Part shown: positions 37,827 to 47,811 of the stretch, piece after piece | Layout: each line of letters starts with the position of its first letter | Position numbering within the stretch: position 1 is the stretch's first letter | Assembly (NCBI GenBank): GCA_022826205.1 | Contig: JAJDVJ010000012.1 | Location: 25,007 to 89,006, forward strand | Source of the DNA: Silicimonas sp. | GTDB lineage: Bacteria; Pseudomonadota; Alphaproteobacteria; Rhodobacterales; Rhodobacteraceae | Direction: 5' to 3' | Length of the DNA stretch: 64,000 bases | The notes under the pieces: generated by a model | Databases searched by the model: none | What the model saw: only the letters and a program-made list of their open reading frames with translations | Told to the model about the DNA's origin: nothing | Made by a program: the position numbers and the translations under genes

Positions 37827-38786
37827 CTATGCGGCCAAGCTGCCCTGTCCCATCGAAAGGAACTTCGAGCGCCGTTCCTTGATCAGTTCCTTGCGTGACA
37901 TCCCCGACAGCTGCTCCAGAAACTTCTCGAAGCACTTCCCCACGGACTTTGTCGTCGCCCCCATGTTCCGATGCGCGCCGCCAATGGGTTCACGGACAAT
38001 CTGGTCGATCACGCCGAGGCGGTGCAGGTCCTGAGCTGTCAATCTAAGGGCTTCGGCCGCTTCCCGCATCTTTTCGGCATCCTTCCAGAGAATTGACGCG
38101 CAACCTTCCGGAGAAATCACCGAATAGACAGAATGCTCCAGCATCGCGACGCGATTTGCGGTGGCAATCGCCACCGCCCCGCCGGAGCCGCCTTCGCCAA
38201 TCACCATGCTCACGAGCGGGACCCCGATCTTCAGGCACTTTTCCGTTGCACGCGCAATTGCCTCGGACTGGCCTCTCTCCTCCGCACCCTTGCCGGGATA
38301 GGCGCCCGGTGTGTCGATGAGGGTCACCACGGGTACATTGAACCGGTCCGCGAGATCCATGAGTCGTACGGCCTTCCTGTATCCCTCAGGACGCGCCATG
38401 CCAAAATTGCGCTCTATGCGGGCCTGCGTATTCTTGCCTTTCTCATGCCCGATCACCATCACTGGGCGGTCATTCAGGCGAGCCAGCCCGCCAATCACGG
38501 CCTGGTCATCGGCAAAACTCCGATCACCGGCCAGAGGCGTGTACTCGGTGAACAGGGCCTCGATGTAGTCAGTGCAATGTGGCCGGTCGGGATGGCGCGC
38601 GACCTGGCACTTTCTCCATGGGGACAGGTTCTTGTAGAGATCGGCCAGAAGCGACTTTGCCTTCGAATCCAGCTGGTTCGCTTCCTTCTTGATATCCATC
38701 CCGGCATTCGAGCGCGCCATCGCGCGCAGCTCTTCCGCCTTGCCTTCGATTTCCGCGAGAGGCTTCTCAAACTCGAGATAGTTCAT
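37827..38786 (-). CDS. accA: acetyl-CoA carboxylase carboxyltransferase alpha subunit
   Basis: 319 residues from ATG 38786 (AAAGG upstream). [59 protein letters not shown] and [12 protein letters not shown] are diagnostic. With AccD it transfers carboxyl from biotin to acetyl-CoA, the first committed step of fatty acid synthesis. Confidence 0.97.
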   Translation of the reverse strand: MNYLEFEKPLAEIEGKAEELRAMARSNAGMDIKKEANQLDSKAKSLLADLYKNLSPWRKCQVARHPDRPHCTDYIEALFTEYTPLAGDRSFADDQAVIGGLARLNDRPVMVIGHEKGKNTQARIERNFGMARPEGYRKAVRLMDLADRFNVPVVTLIDTPGAYPGKGAEERGQSEAIARATEKCLKIGVPLVSMVIGEGGSGGAVAIATANRVAMLEHSVYSVISPEGCASILWKDAEKMREAAEALRLTAQDLHRLGVIDQIVREPIGGAHRNMGATTKSVGKCFEKFLEQLSGMSRKELIKERRSKFLSMGQGSLAA

Positions 38787-38930
38787 GCCTGCCCTTTCAT
38801 TTCTCGCAATATATGGTCCGCAAGCCAATCACCGCAAGCTTCGACGTCCGGGTCATTGCTCCTTGCCGTTCACCTAAACTGTGACATGCCCTGTCCAGGA
38901 AAGACATGACGAGGCGGTCCGAATGCAAGC

Positions 38931-39653
38931 TCAGCTTGCTTCTCGCGCCTCATCGAGGAGCGCGTCCGAGCGGGCCTCGACGCGTTCTTCCAGCGTTTCC
39001 ATGAATTCCGCAATGGCAAGCCCCGGGGGAATCGGATCAAGAAACTCGACCACTGCCGTGCCGGGTTTGCGAAGGACTTTTCGTTTCGGCCAGAAAAAAC
39101 CGACATTGGTGGCGACCGGCACGCAGGGCTTGCCGAGCTGCTCGTACAGTACACCCGTGCCGACCTTGTAGGGCTTCCAGGCGCCCGGCGCGACGCGTGT
39201 TCCCTGCGGATAGATGATCAATTGACCCATGTCTGAACCTTTTCTGTCGACTCTGCGCTTCATATTGCGAATCGCGTCTCTCCGCTTGCCGCGTGCAACA
39301 GGTATGCAGCCGATGCGGAGCGCGTATTGCCCTAGTACGGGTGCAAACAGCAACTCGCGCTTCATGATGAACTTTGCTCGACGAACGGAATGGAAGATGA
39401 CGATAATGTCGAAGAAAGACTGGTGTTTTGCGGCAATCAAGACGTCACCGACCGGCGGATCGCCCCTGACCTCAACCTTGAGATCGACCATCCGGCACGC
39501 TGTCCGGATGACGAGGGAGCACCAAGCGTGGCAAGCGCGATATGCCCATTCCCGACTGAAGACCGCAAATGGAAAGAAAAGGAACGCGTATCCGAACATC
39601 GCCGCGTACATGAAGAAACTGAATGCAAGCGATCTCACCCATTGCAACATCAT
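38931..39653 (-). CDS. plsC: 1-acyl-sn-glycerol-3-phosphate acyltransferase
   Basis: 240 residues from ATG 39653 (a second ATG follows directly). N-terminal membrane helix, then acyltransferase motif I as HQSFFD (HX4D), the substrate motif YPQGTR and VPVATNVGFFWPK. It makes phosphatidic acid at the inner membrane. The frame is open far upstream to 40016 but family homology starts at MLQWVRS. Confidence 0.93.
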   Translation of the reverse strand: MMLQWVRSLAFSFFMYAAMFGYAFLFFPFAVFSREWAYRACHAWCSLVIRTACRMVDLKVEVRGDPPVGDVLIAAKHQSFFDIIVIFHSVRRAKFIMKRELLFAPVLGQYALRIGCIPVARGKRRDAIRNMKRRVDRKGSDMGQLIIYPQGTRVAPGAWKPYKVGTGVLYEQLGKPCVPVATNVGFFWPKRKVLRKPGTAVVEFLDPIPPGLAIAEFMETLEERVEARSDALLDEAREAS

Positions 39654-40077
39654 GCAGGCACCGCCGTGCTCGTTTGCCGGGCCGTTTCCTCGTGTTCCGG
39701 TCCACCATTCCGGAACCGGTGCGGCCCGCCCTCGTCGGGTGAATGATGACGTCACCTGAACCGGGCTGCAATGGTGTTTGCCATGTCCGCATGAGACACC
39801 CTCGTTCTCGCGCCATCCGGTTCGGTCGACCGTGCGCTCAGGATTGCCCAGGCCGACGGCATCGTTTGACCTGACAGCATGCAAGGACCGGGCGGATGCG
39901 TCGCAGGCTGGACCGCACATGATTCCCGCAGCTGGCACTTTCGTGGCGGCGGTTGTGTGCACCTGAGGGCAAGGATACGATGCTGGGGGCGTCCCGAACG
40001 GGCGGAGTTGACCCATTGGAGAAATTGGTCATGCGAATCCGGCACTGGTTCAGTTCTTCGTTCCAGGAGCTTTTTTC
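39654..40077. other. gene-free stretch upstream of plsC
   Basis: 424 bases without an ORF I can support. There is a small inverted repeat TTCCGG/CCGGAA near 39695-39715 only. In relatives ftsE and ftsX often sit between plsC and the zinc-ribbon gene; nothing resembling them is left here. Confidence 0.5.
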
Positions 40078-40233
40078 ATGCGGCTGACGTGCCCCAACTG
40101 CAGTTTCAAATGCGAGTTCGAAGACGCATTGATCCCGACGCGTGAACAGGAATTGGAGTGTTCGGGCCCCGAGCATGCCTGGTGTGAGACCGCAGCTCTG
40201 CGCAGTGCGCAAGGACCGGGAGCGAGGCCGTGA
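40078..40233 (+). pseudogene. zinc-ribbon N-terminal piece of a split MJ0042-type protein
   Basis: 51 codons from ATG 40078 with AGGAGC eight bases upstream. MRLTCPNCSF resembles the first half of the MJ0042 zinc ribbon, which normally ends CSNCxHxW; here that half reads CSGPEHAW, so one ligand cysteine is replaced. The frame stops at 40233 with a GTGA overlap to the following membrane ORF in another frame. Intact relatives are one protein with an N-terminal ribbon and a C-terminal membrane helix. I therefore read this as a frameshift-split or decayed gene; a coupled pair of separate proteins is the alternative. Confidence 0.6.
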
Positions 40234-40739
40234 CCCTGGCACAGGAATCAGCTGACAGCGCGGAAAGGGATGGCACACCGACGGATGATCCGAGCAAGGG
40301 ATCCGATGACCATTCTCGTGCAATCACGGAATCTGGCAGGCACGACCCGGATGCAATGCATGCACTCACCATCGACCGTGCCGCACTCCAAGTCCTGAAG
40401 GAAGAAGCCGAACGCGAACTCTCGCTGCGGCGCGCGGAGGCATCGAAGTCCGATGGGAGGCATGCCGACACTGTTCAGCCTGCATCCAGCAATGCCGTTC
40501 CGGGCAGGCGCCCGCAAGTCTCGGGGCGGCCAACCTCTGAACAAGTACGCGGTGGCTGGGTTCGCGCTGTCCTGTCCCTGCTGCTCATGATGGCGGCTCT
40601 GGTTGGGCTGCTTGTCGCGATCTACCTTCGCGCGCCGGAGATTTCGCATACCTATCCCAATACCGAAGTTCCGCTCCAGTCCTACCTGGAAGCCGCGAAC
40701 GCGTTTCTGGATTGGCTGAACGGAATGCTTGGCAGGTAA
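40230..40739 (+). pseudogene. membrane C-terminal piece of the split zinc-ribbon protein
   Basis: 169 codons from GTG 40230. A long polar linker rich in acidic residues is followed by one membrane helix at ~110-133 (AVLSLLLMMAALVGLLVAIY) and a short C-terminal tail (EAANAFLDWLNGMLG). This matches the C-terminal half of MJ0042-type proteins. The frame is open upstream only to 40188, so a shift would have to fall at 40188-40233. It may still be translated by coupling through the GTGA overlap. Confidence 0.6.
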
Positions 40740-40865
40740 TCCGGAAACCGGTGGGCGCATAGCAATCGCCGACCGCGATTTGCACAGGCTCAGGTTCGTT
40801 CGCGCAGGCAACCCCAAGCGAGTCTCGCCGCATAGGCACCAAAGGCTGCACTGTCGCGGACAGGT

Positions 40866-43412
40866 TCAGAAACGCTCCAGCAAGCGCCTCAGGTAATCAA
40901 GTTCCTCTTCTGAGCGTTCCATCTCGCCAGAGCGGCGTCGCAGTTCGTCCAGAATCTCGCGAGCCCTGCGCTGAAGGTCATCGCCTTGCAGCAAGTGCTC
41001 GTCGGTTCCGAACCGGCTCCCGTCTCCGGCGTCACGCCCCAAGGGATCGCGGCTGGCACCGGTATTGTTCCAGCCATTGCCGGCACCCTGCTGGCCAGCC
41101 TGGTTCTGCCCCTGCTGCGCCATCTGGTCGGCCAGATTGCGCATCCCTTCGCGCAAGGCCTCAATTGCGTCAGCCTGATCTTCCAACGCTCCGGCGAAAT
41201 CCTCGTTCCGCAGGTCCTCTTCCGCCAGATCCATCGCGTCTCCGGCTCTTCCGAGCGATTCGCGAGCTGCGTCCCCCTCAGGCGTGCCGACGCCAGGCAG
41301 GTTCTGCATCTGCCGATTGAGTTCCTGTCGCAAGGCACGTTGCCGGTCTGCAAGGCTTCTCTCGCCACCCCCCTGCTGCTGGCTCTGCTGTCCGCCCTGG
41401 CCCTGCTGCCCGCCCTCGCCGTGCCGCAGTCCTTCGCCGTCACTTCCTTCCCGCCCGAGATTGCCAAGGGACCGGCCCGCCTGGCTGCCGCCACGCTGTT
41501 CCTGCAAGTCGCGAAACGCCTCGTCCGACAACCCTTGCTGCTCGCGCAAGGTTTCGGCCAGACCTTCCATTGCCTCCTGTCCAGGCGACGGCTGGCCACG
41601 AGAGGCGAAGCTGTTCTCCATCATCCTGCGCAACTGCTCCAAAAGCTGCGCTGCCTCGGCCATGCGCCCTTGTTCCATCAGTTCCTGCAACCGGTCCAGG
41701 AGAGCATCCAGTTCCTGGGGGCCAATTTCCATGGCCTCGCCCTCGGCGAACTCCTGGTTCTGCCCTTCTCCCTGCTGCTCGGCGAGCTGACGCAGGTAGT
41801 CCCGCATCGCTTCTCGAAATTCCCGCATCAGGTCCGCGATCTCTTCGTCACTCGCGCCGTTTTGGATCGCCTCGGCAAGTCGTTCCTCTGCCCGCCGCAA
41901 TCGTGCAAGGGCGTCCGAAAGATCGCCCTCCTCAATCTGCACAGCAAGGTTCCAGAGCGCCTCCTCAAGCTCCTCGACGGACGGGTCATCCAGTCGGCCC
42001 AGCGAAGCGCGCGACTCCAGACGCCTGACAATGAACCGGAGCATCATGAAGTCAGTGGCAGATCGGAAGACGCCTTCCGGATTATGGGACACGGAACGAA
42101 GGACCTGCGCCACACGCCCGGCATTCTCCCTGTTCCAGAGCAGGTCGCGCCGCCCTTCGATGATTGCTTGGGCAAGGGGGTCGAAGAACCGTCGGCCCGG
42201 CAGGATCGCGGACTGGGGTTCGGACACACCCTGCTGCCCGGCATCGTCAAGTGCCGCCAGTTCCGCGCGAACCGGCAAATTTGCCCACGGATGGCGCGAA
42301 AAATCGCCGATCACGGTTTCGGAGAATTCGGACCGGTCACCGGCAATTGTCAGCGGCAATTCCAGCACGACAGGTTCGCGCGGCTCGGGAGCCGTCGCCA
42401 GCCCGTATCGACGGTCAACCTCCCCTTCGTCGAGGATCATCTCGATCCACCCTCCGACGACCCCGTAGTCGTCCCGGGCGACAAAGGGCGCCTCCATGCG
42501 GCCCCCCTCGCCGCGCGTGACCGGCCCGGCAAACTCTATTTCCGGCACGAGATCCGCTTCGGCTTCCATGGCCCATTCCTGACCGCCAGGACCGTCTATC
42601 CTGATCTCGCCATCTTGGTTGACGCTGAAGCTCTGCGATGGATCGCTCGCCGCAGGCACGTCCTTGGTCCGGCCCGACACGGTTTCGTGCAGCGTCAGGT
42701 CTCCGACGCCTCCATAAAGGCGGATTGTCACCAGGCTGCCCTCGGGAACCGCGAGCCAGGCTTGCGTGATGTCATTGAGATAAAGGTTTGGCCGTCCGGT
42801 ATAGTACGGCGGCTCGACCCATCCCTCCCAGGAGGACTCCAAGGCCAATGCCTGTTCGTCAAGCATGACCTCGCCCAAGGTGCCAACTTTCAGGAAAGAT
42901 CCGAACAACAGCCCGACCGCAAGGCAGAGAAGAGCGACATAGCGAAGCCCGAACATGTCAAATCGGGAAAGCCTGAGATCCGGCTCAACCGCCCGAGCCT
43001 CATCCAGGCGTCTTGTCATGCGTCCGACATGGGTTTGCCAGATCGCCTCGGACCCGGCGTCGCCTGCACCAATGGCATGTCGGTCAGCCACGGTCGCGAT
43101 AGGCCTGCCCGGCAAGGTCGCATCGAGCCGGTCAAGCGCCTCCCTGCGCCTCGGGAACCTGAACCGGCGCACGGCAAGACCAAAAGTGACCAGCGCCGCC
43201 AGCACAACCAGAATTCCGAACGCCCACGCCACTTCCAGCAACAGGATCTCGTGCAGGCCAAGCAGCAATGCGGAACTTGCAAAGAGCAGCACGGTCCAGA
43301 ATGGCCAGAAGGCACGTGCAGCGCGTTCGGCAAAAAGGCCGATCAAGGTCAGGACCAACGGCCGCCTGAGCCGCTGCCCGACCTCCGGAGGAAGTTCGTC
43401 TTGACCGGTCAT
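40866..43412 (-). CDS. TIGR02302/DUF4175 membrane protein
   Basis: 848 residues from ATG 43412; a further 16 open codons would overlap lysA and are not needed. Two hydrophobic segments near residues 35-85 and one at ~170, then a large periplasmic part with beta-rich repeats, long helices with EAxQLLEQLRRMMEN-type heptads (~600-640) and a Gln/Gly-rich low-complexity stretch (~680-720), ending in a coiled coil. The family is alphaproteobacterial and of unknown function, possibly envelope-related. It follows lysA by 32 bases. Confidence 0.88.
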   Translation of the reverse strand: MTGQDELPPEVGQRLRRPLVLTLIGLFAERAARAFWPFWTVLLFASSALLLGLHEILLLEVAWAFGILVVLAALVTFGLAVRRFRFPRRREALDRLDATLPGRPIATVADRHAIGAGDAGSEAIWQTHVGRMTRRLDEARAVEPDLRLSRFDMFGLRYVALLCLAVGLLFGSFLKVGTLGEVMLDEQALALESSWEGWVEPPYYTGRPNLYLNDITQAWLAVPEGSLVTIRLYGGVGDLTLHETVSGRTKDVPAASDPSQSFSVNQDGEIRIDGPGGQEWAMEAEADLVPEIEFAGPVTRGEGGRMEAPFVARDDYGVVGGWIEMILDEGEVDRRYGLATAPEPREPVVLELPLTIAGDRSEFSETVIGDFSRHPWANLPVRAELAALDDAGQQGVSEPQSAILPGRRFFDPLAQAIIEGRRDLLWNRENAGRVAQVLRSVSHNPEGVFRSATDFMMLRFIVRRLESRASLGRLDDPSVEELEEALWNLAVQIEEGDLSDALARLRRAEERLAEAIQNGASDEEIADLMREFREAMRDYLRQLAEQQGEGQNQEFAEGEAMEIGPQELDALLDRLQELMEQGRMAEAAQLLEQLRRMMENSFASRGQPSPGQEAMEGLAETLREQQGLSDEAFRDLQEQRGGSQAGRSLGNLGREGSDGEGLRHGEGGQQGQGGQQSQQQGGGERSLADRQRALRQELNRQMQNLPGVGTPEGDAARESLGRAGDAMDLAEEDLRNEDFAGALEDQADAIEALREGMRNLADQMAQQGQNQAGQQGAGNGWNNTGASRDPLGRDAGDGSRFGTDEHLLQGDDLQRRAREILDELRRRSGEMERSEEELDYLRRLLERF

Positions 43413-43444
43413 GGGTCCCGGTTCCTTCTTGGGCCAGGCCTTGC

Positions 43445-44716
43445 CTACCCCTTGAGCCATGCCGGAATGATATCGCGATTGATCATTTCGTCAAATGCCG
43501 GGCGTGGCCTGACCACTGCAAACCGTCTTTCGCTGACCAGCACCTCGGGAACAAGGGGCCTGGAATTGTACTCCGATGCCATCACGGCACCATAGGCGCC
43601 CGCTGAGCGGAACGCAACGAGATCTCCTTCAACGACAGGCGGCATTTCCCGTCCACGCGAGAAGGTGTCTCCGGTTTCGCAAACAGGACCCACGACGTCA
43701 TATGTTGCCTGTTCGGACCCCGGAACGGGCTCGGTCACGGGCACAATTTCGTGATGAGCGCCATACATGGCAGGGCGTACCAGATCGTTCATCGCGGCAT
43801 CGAGGATCAGGAATTCGCGATCCTGGCCGGTCTTGACGTATATGACCCCCGCGACCAGCAGCCCCGCGTTTCCGGCAATCAGCCGCCCCGGCTCGATCTC
43901 GATTTCGCAATCCAGATCCCCGACGGTGCGCCTGATCACTTCGCAGTACTCGATCGGAAGCGGCGGTGCGGCATTTGATCGCTCGTAGGGAATCCCCAAT
44001 CCGCCCCCGAGATCCAGCCGACGGATGTCGTGGCCGTCGGACCGCAGCACACGTGCCAGTTCCGCCACCTTTTCGTAGGCCCGCTCGTAGGGGCCAAGAT
44101 CGGTAAGCTGCGAGCCAATATGGACGTCGATGCCCGCAACATCCAAGCCCGGAAGTCCAGCCGCCTCCGCATAGATCTTGCGCGCACGGTCGATCGGCAC
44201 GCCGAACTTATTCTCGGACCTTCCAGTGGCGATCTTCTCGTGAGTACGTGCATCCACATCGGGATTGATCCGAATGGCTATCGGTGCAGTCACTCCAAGC
44301 CGAACGGCAACCTCGGAGAGCCTGTGCAGTTCGGGCTCGCTCTCGACATTGATCTGCCGTACGCCGCCGGACAGCGCCAATTCCATTTCGTCCGCAGTCT
44401 TGCCCACGCCCGAGAAGACAATCCGCTCGACCGGGAAGCCTGCCGCGACGGCCCTTCGGTACTCGCCGCCCGACACAACGTCGGCGCCCGCCCCAAGTCG
44501 CGCCATTAACGCGAGCACGGCCTGGTTCGAGTTCGCCTTCATGGCATAGCAGACAAGGTGGTCCATGCCGGCCATGCCTTCGTCGAACAGACGGTAGTGC
44601 CGTTCCAGGGTCGCCGTCGAATAGACATAGAACGGCGTCCCCACCTCCGCCGCGATCTCGGGCAGGGGCACGTCCTCGGCGTGCAGGACGCCGTCGCGAT
44701 AAAGGAAATGGTCCAT
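43445..44716 (-). CDS. lysA: diaminopimelate decarboxylase
   Basis: 423 residues from ATG 44716 (GAGGAAA upstream). PLP lysine in VCYAMKANSNQAVL, HIGSQ, LDLGGGLGIPY, EPGRLIAGNAG and the active-site cysteine region GPVCETGDTF are all present. It makes L-lysine from meso-DAP, the last lysine-pathway step, and governs DAP use in the wall. Confidence 0.97.
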   Translation of the reverse strand: MDHFLYRDGVLHAEDVPLPEIAAEVGTPFYVYSTATLERHYRLFDEGMAGMDHLVCYAMKANSNQAVLALMARLGAGADVVSGGEYRRAVAAGFPVERIVFSGVGKTADEMELALSGGVRQINVESEPELHRLSEVAVRLGVTAPIAIRINPDVDARTHEKIATGRSENKFGVPIDRARKIYAEAAGLPGLDVAGIDVHIGSQLTDLGPYERAYEKVAELARVLRSDGHDIRRLDLGGGLGIPYERSNAAPPLPIEYCEVIRRTVGDLDCEIEIEPGRLIAGNAGLLVAGVIYVKTGQDREFLILDAAMNDLVRPAMYGAHHEIVPVTEPVPGSEQATYDVVGPVCETGDTFSRGREMPPVVEGDLVAFRSAGAYGAVMASEYNSRPLVPEVLVSERRFAVVRPRPAFDEMINRDIIPAWLKG

Positions 44717-44870
44717 CCGTGTTTCCTCGAGACCCGGCAAATCGTCATATCAGATGCGCACCACGGCGCAACATTCGACCGGAATGCGGCCGGAATGCAG
44801 GATTCGCAGAACGATCATCCGCGACAGGAATGCGTTGGACATCCGAATTGTCCGGCGAGAGAATCAAGCC

Positions 44871-45320
44871 ATGCATGAATATGCCGCTTCGATTCGCTGG
44901 ACATGCGAGGGCGACTTCGCGCGTGGCCGTTACTCCCGGACCCATGACTGGGCATTTGACGGCGGAGCCGTCATCCGCGCCTCGGCATCGCCGCTTGTTG
45001 TTCCGCATCCCTATTCCGACGCTGCGGCGATTGACCCGGAAGAGGCCTTCGTGGCCGCGGTCGCGTCATGCCACATGCTCTGGTTTCTGGATCTCACGCA
45101 GCGGGCCGGATTGCAGGTTGATTCCTACCGCGATGCGGCCGTCGGCCAAATGGAAGGCTCGCCGCATCCCTGGATCACCCGCGTTGATCTCCATCCCGAA
45201 ACACTTTGGACGGGAGCGGTCCCGGAACCAGGGAGGATCCGCGAACTCCATCATGCCGCCCACGAGCGCTGCTTCATTGCCAACTCGATACGGTCGGACG
45301 TCGTGGTTCACCTGCCGTAG
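44871..45320 (+). CDS. OsmC-family peroxiredoxin
   Basis: 149 residues from ATG 44871. The OsmC fold is seen with DPEEAFVAAVASCHMLWFLD (peroxidatic cysteine in ASCHM) and a second cysteine in HERCFIANSI, which is the two-cysteine peroxidase pattern. It reduces organic hydroperoxides with a thiol partner. It lies on the plus strand between lysA and the LptM-like gene, interrupting an otherwise minus-strand set. Confidence 0.9.
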   Translation: MHEYAASIRWTCEGDFARGRYSRTHDWAFDGGAVIRASASPLVVPHPYSDAAAIDPEEAFVAAVASCHMLWFLDLTQRAGLQVDSYRDAAVGQMEGSPHPWITRVDLHPETLWTGAVPEPGRIRELHHAAHERCFIANSIRSDVVVHLP

Positions 45321-45455
45321 GCTCCGCGAGACAGACTCCCACAGACTCCCACACGTCTCGAGTTCCAGCGAAACGAGAGCAATGCAACCGCTGCGGCCAA
45401 CATGGCCAGCAAGGAAAATCCCGAACTGTATAGAGCGCCTGGCCCTGTGCGTCTG

Positions 45456-45584
45456 TCAGAGCCGACCGACGATGCCGATTCTCGCCTCGCCCGACACGCT
45501 GACACCCTGTCCCTTCGGGTGGGGCGGACCGTCAACGCCGCATGCGCCGAGAGCCAGAACGGCGAGAAGCGCCAGCCACCTCAC
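45456..45584 (-). CDS. LptM-like small lipoprotein
   Basis: 42 residues from GTG 45584: [16 protein letters not shown], where LGAC is a lipobox, then GVDGPPHPKGQGVSVSGEAR. A tiny proline-containing lipoprotein next to lysA/argH is the LptM pattern (LptD maturation helper in E. coli), but the match here is by size, lipobox and context only. The start overlaps the upstream small ORF stop as GTGA. No strong ribosome site of its own, so it depends on coupling. Confidence 0.7.
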   Translation of the reverse strand: MRWLALLAVLALGACGVDGPPHPKGQGVSVSGEARIGIVGRL

Positions 45585-45733
45585 TGCGACACCGCCACGA
45601 CAAGGCCGCCCGCTTGCGCCGAAGTCGTAGGGATGACGCCGGCCCAGGGGCAATCGGCCCTGGCGATCACCCCAAGCGCCAGGCTCTGTCGCGTCGCGAC
45701 GCGGGATAACGCAAGTCTTGCCCAACTGTTCAT
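45581..45733 (-). CDS. 50-codon small ORF between argH and the lipoprotein
   Basis: ATG 45733 overlaps the argH stop (ATGA) and TGA 45583-45581 overlaps the lipoprotein start (GTGA), so ribosomes can pass from argH through this ORF to the lipoprotein. The product [20 protein letters not shown]... ends GGLVVAVSQ; it has a mild N-terminal amphipathic character but no clear signal peptide or family. It may exist only to couple translation. Confidence 0.5.
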   Translation of the reverse strand: MNSWARLALSRVATRQSLALGVIARADCPWAGVIPTTSAQAGGLVVAVSQ

Positions 45734-47118
45734 GACAACCGCTCCTGCCACAGCGCGACCTGCTCACGGACTCGCTCGGGTGCCGTCCCCCCATAGGACG
45801 TGCGGCTCCGAACCGAATTGCCCGCTCCCAGCACATCCCGAACTTCCTCGGTGATCGCATCGTGAACCGACGTCATCTGTTCGAGCGTCAGGTCCTGCAG
45901 ATCCTTGTTCTCGGCTTCCGCCATCGCCACCAGCCTGCCGGTCACGTGATGTGCCTCCCGGAACGGCAGGCCCGCCTCCCGCACCAGCCAGTCGGCGAGA
46001 TCGGTGGAGGTCGAAAAGCCTGAAGAGGCCGCGGCGTTCAGGGCATCCGGGTCAGCCGACATGTCCCGGACCATGCCTTCCATCGCCGCCAGAACCAGCA
46101 TCAGCGAATCCGCAGCGTCGAAGACCTGCTCCTTGTCTTCCTGCAGGTCCTTGGAATAGGCCAGCGCGAGGCCTTTCATGACGGTGAACAGGCCCACGGC
46201 GCTCCCTAGGATGCGCCCGGTCTTTGCCCGCACGAGTTCGGCCGCATCCGGGTTCCTTTTCTGCGGCATGATCGACGAGCCGGTCGAAAAGCGGTCAGAA
46301 AGCGAGACGAACCGGAACTGCGCACTCGACCAGATCACGATTTCCTCGGCCAGCCGGCTGAGATGCATAGCCACGATGGCGCTCGCCGCCAGAAACTCCA
46401 GCGCGAAATCCCGATCCGCCACCGCGTCGAGCGAATTCGCCATCGGCCGATCAAAGCCGAGCGCTCTCGCCGTGGCATCCCTGTCGATCGGAAAGGACGT
46501 TCCTGCCAAGGCGCAGGCCCCGAGCGGGCACTCGTTCATCCGCGTCCGCGCGTCAGCGAGCCTCGCAGCGTCACGCTCCAGCATTTCGACATACGCCATC
46601 ATGTGATGGCCCCAAGTCACCGGCTGTGCCGCCTGCAAATGCGTAAACCCAGGCATCACCCAGTCCGCGCCGGCTTCGGCTTGGTCAACGAGCGCGCGCT
46701 GCAGCGCCCTGATGCCCGCAATTGCCGCATCGCATTGGTCCCGCACCCAAAGCCGCAGGTCGGTCGCGACCTGGTCATTCCGGCTCCGCGCGGTATGAAG
46801 CCGCCCCGCAGGCGCACCGATCAACTCGTGCAAGCGCGACTCGATGTTCATGTGGATGTCTTCAAGCGCGGCCTGAAACCGGAACTTGCCAGTGTCAATC
46901 TCTGACAACACCGTGAGCAGACCTTCACGGATCGCCTTGGCATCGCTATCCGTGACGATGCCCGTTGCGGCAAGCATCGCTGCGTGGGCAAGCGAACCTT
47001 CGATGTCGTGTCGCGCCAACCGCTGGTCGAATCCGATGGAAGCGTTGATCGCATCCATGATCGCATCCGGACCAGCGTCAAAGCGTCCGCCCCACATCTT
47101 GTTCGCGTCGTCAGTCAT
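45730..47118 (-). CDS. argH: argininosuccinate lyase
   Basis: 462 residues. [20 protein letters not shown] at the N-terminus, [34 protein letters not shown] and the superfamily signature [17 protein letters not shown]. Splits argininosuccinate into arginine and fumarate. GGAG precedes ATG 47118. Only 21 bases separate it from the divergent tlpA start. Confidence 0.97.
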   Translation of the reverse strand: MTDDANKMWGGRFDAGPDAIMDAINASIGFDQRLARHDIEGSLAHAAMLAATGIVTDSDAKAIREGLLTVLSEIDTGKFRFQAALEDIHMNIESRLHELIGAPAGRLHTARSRNDQVATDLRLWVRDQCDAAIAGIRALQRALVDQAEAGADWVMPGFTHLQAAQPVTWGHHMMAYVEMLERDAARLADARTRMNECPLGACALAGTSFPIDRDATARALGFDRPMANSLDAVADRDFALEFLAASAIVAMHLSRLAEEIVIWSSAQFRFVSLSDRFSTGSSIMPQKRNPDAAELVRAKTGRILGSAVGLFTVMKGLALAYSKDLQEDKEQVFDAADSLMLVLAAMEGMVRDMSADPDALNAAASSGFSTSTDLADWLVREAGLPFREAHHVTGRLVAMAEAENKDLQDLTLEQMTSVHDAITEEVRDVLGAGNSVRSRTSYGGTAPERVREQVALWQERLS

Positions 47119-47139
47119 CTGGTCTCCGGAGGGAGTTCA

Positions 47140-47697
47140 ATGTCCCGTTTCCTTGCCGTTCTCTACACTTGCCTTGCGCTCGCTGCAAACCTCGCCATTG
47201 CCGACACCGGCCAACTCGCGGACCTGCGCGAGGGAACGATGAGGAAGCTTGTCTTCTCGGAACCGAGGGCCGTGCCCGACACAGGCTTCACCGACCCGGA
47301 GGGTGGCGCACATCAGTTGTCCGACTTCAACGGCAAGTTCGTGCTCGTCAATTTCTGGGCCACCTGGTGTGCGCCTTGCCGCAAGGAAATGCCCATGCTT
47401 TCGGAACTGCAACGCGAATTCGGCGGCGAGCGGTTCGAAGTCGTGACCATTGCAACGGGGCGCAATTCGATTCCGGGCATCCGCAGGTTCTTCGAGGAGA
47501 CAGGCGTCGACAACCTCCCGCTGTACCTCGACCCAAGACAGAACCTCGCCCGCAGCATGGCGGTTCTCGGTCTTCCTGCCACGGTGATCCTTGACATGGA
47601 CGGCAGGGAAATCGCCCGGATGCGCGGAGACGCAGAATGGTACGGCGAAAGCGCCAGGGCGATCATCCGGACCCTGACCGAAGCCAGCGAAGAATAG
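47140..47697 (+). CDS. tlpA: TlpA-like periplasmic thiol:disulfide oxidoreductase
   Basis: 185 residues from ATG 47140, with GGAGGG 6-8 bases upstream. Signal peptide-like N-terminus (MSRFLAVLYTCLALAANLAI, then ADTG), then the thioredoxin fold with FVLVNFWATWCAPCRKEMP; CAPC is the redox pair. A cis-proline lies in GLPATVILD. Probably reduces c-type cytochrome or copper-site thiols in the periplasm. Confidence 0.93.
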   Translation: MSRFLAVLYTCLALAANLAIADTGQLADLREGTMRKLVFSEPRAVPDTGFTDPEGGAHQLSDFNGKFVLVNFWATWCAPCRKEMPMLSELQREFGGERFEVVTIATGRNSIPGIRRFFEETGVDNLPLYLDPRQNLARSMAVLGLPATVILDMDGREIARMRGDAEWYGESARAIIRTLTEASEE

Positions 47698-47811
47698 AGG
47701 TCCGGACTTCAAGGCGAAAATCCACTCGCCGAAACCGCAAAGTCCTCTGGCCCCGTTCCCTTGCATCGGATAATCTAGCGCGAACCGCATCCTTCCCAGG
47801 AGGACACCCGA

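Noticed and set aside
40986..43595. 869-codon open frame on the plus strand
   Set aside because: Lies antisense to the TIGR02302 gene; Ser/Pro/Arg/Gln-rich, no family motif, no ribosome site. A shadow of GC-rich coding.
44330..44740. lysA extended start at 44740
   Set aside because: The extra eight residues are not family-like; ATG 44716 has GAGGAAA correctly placed.
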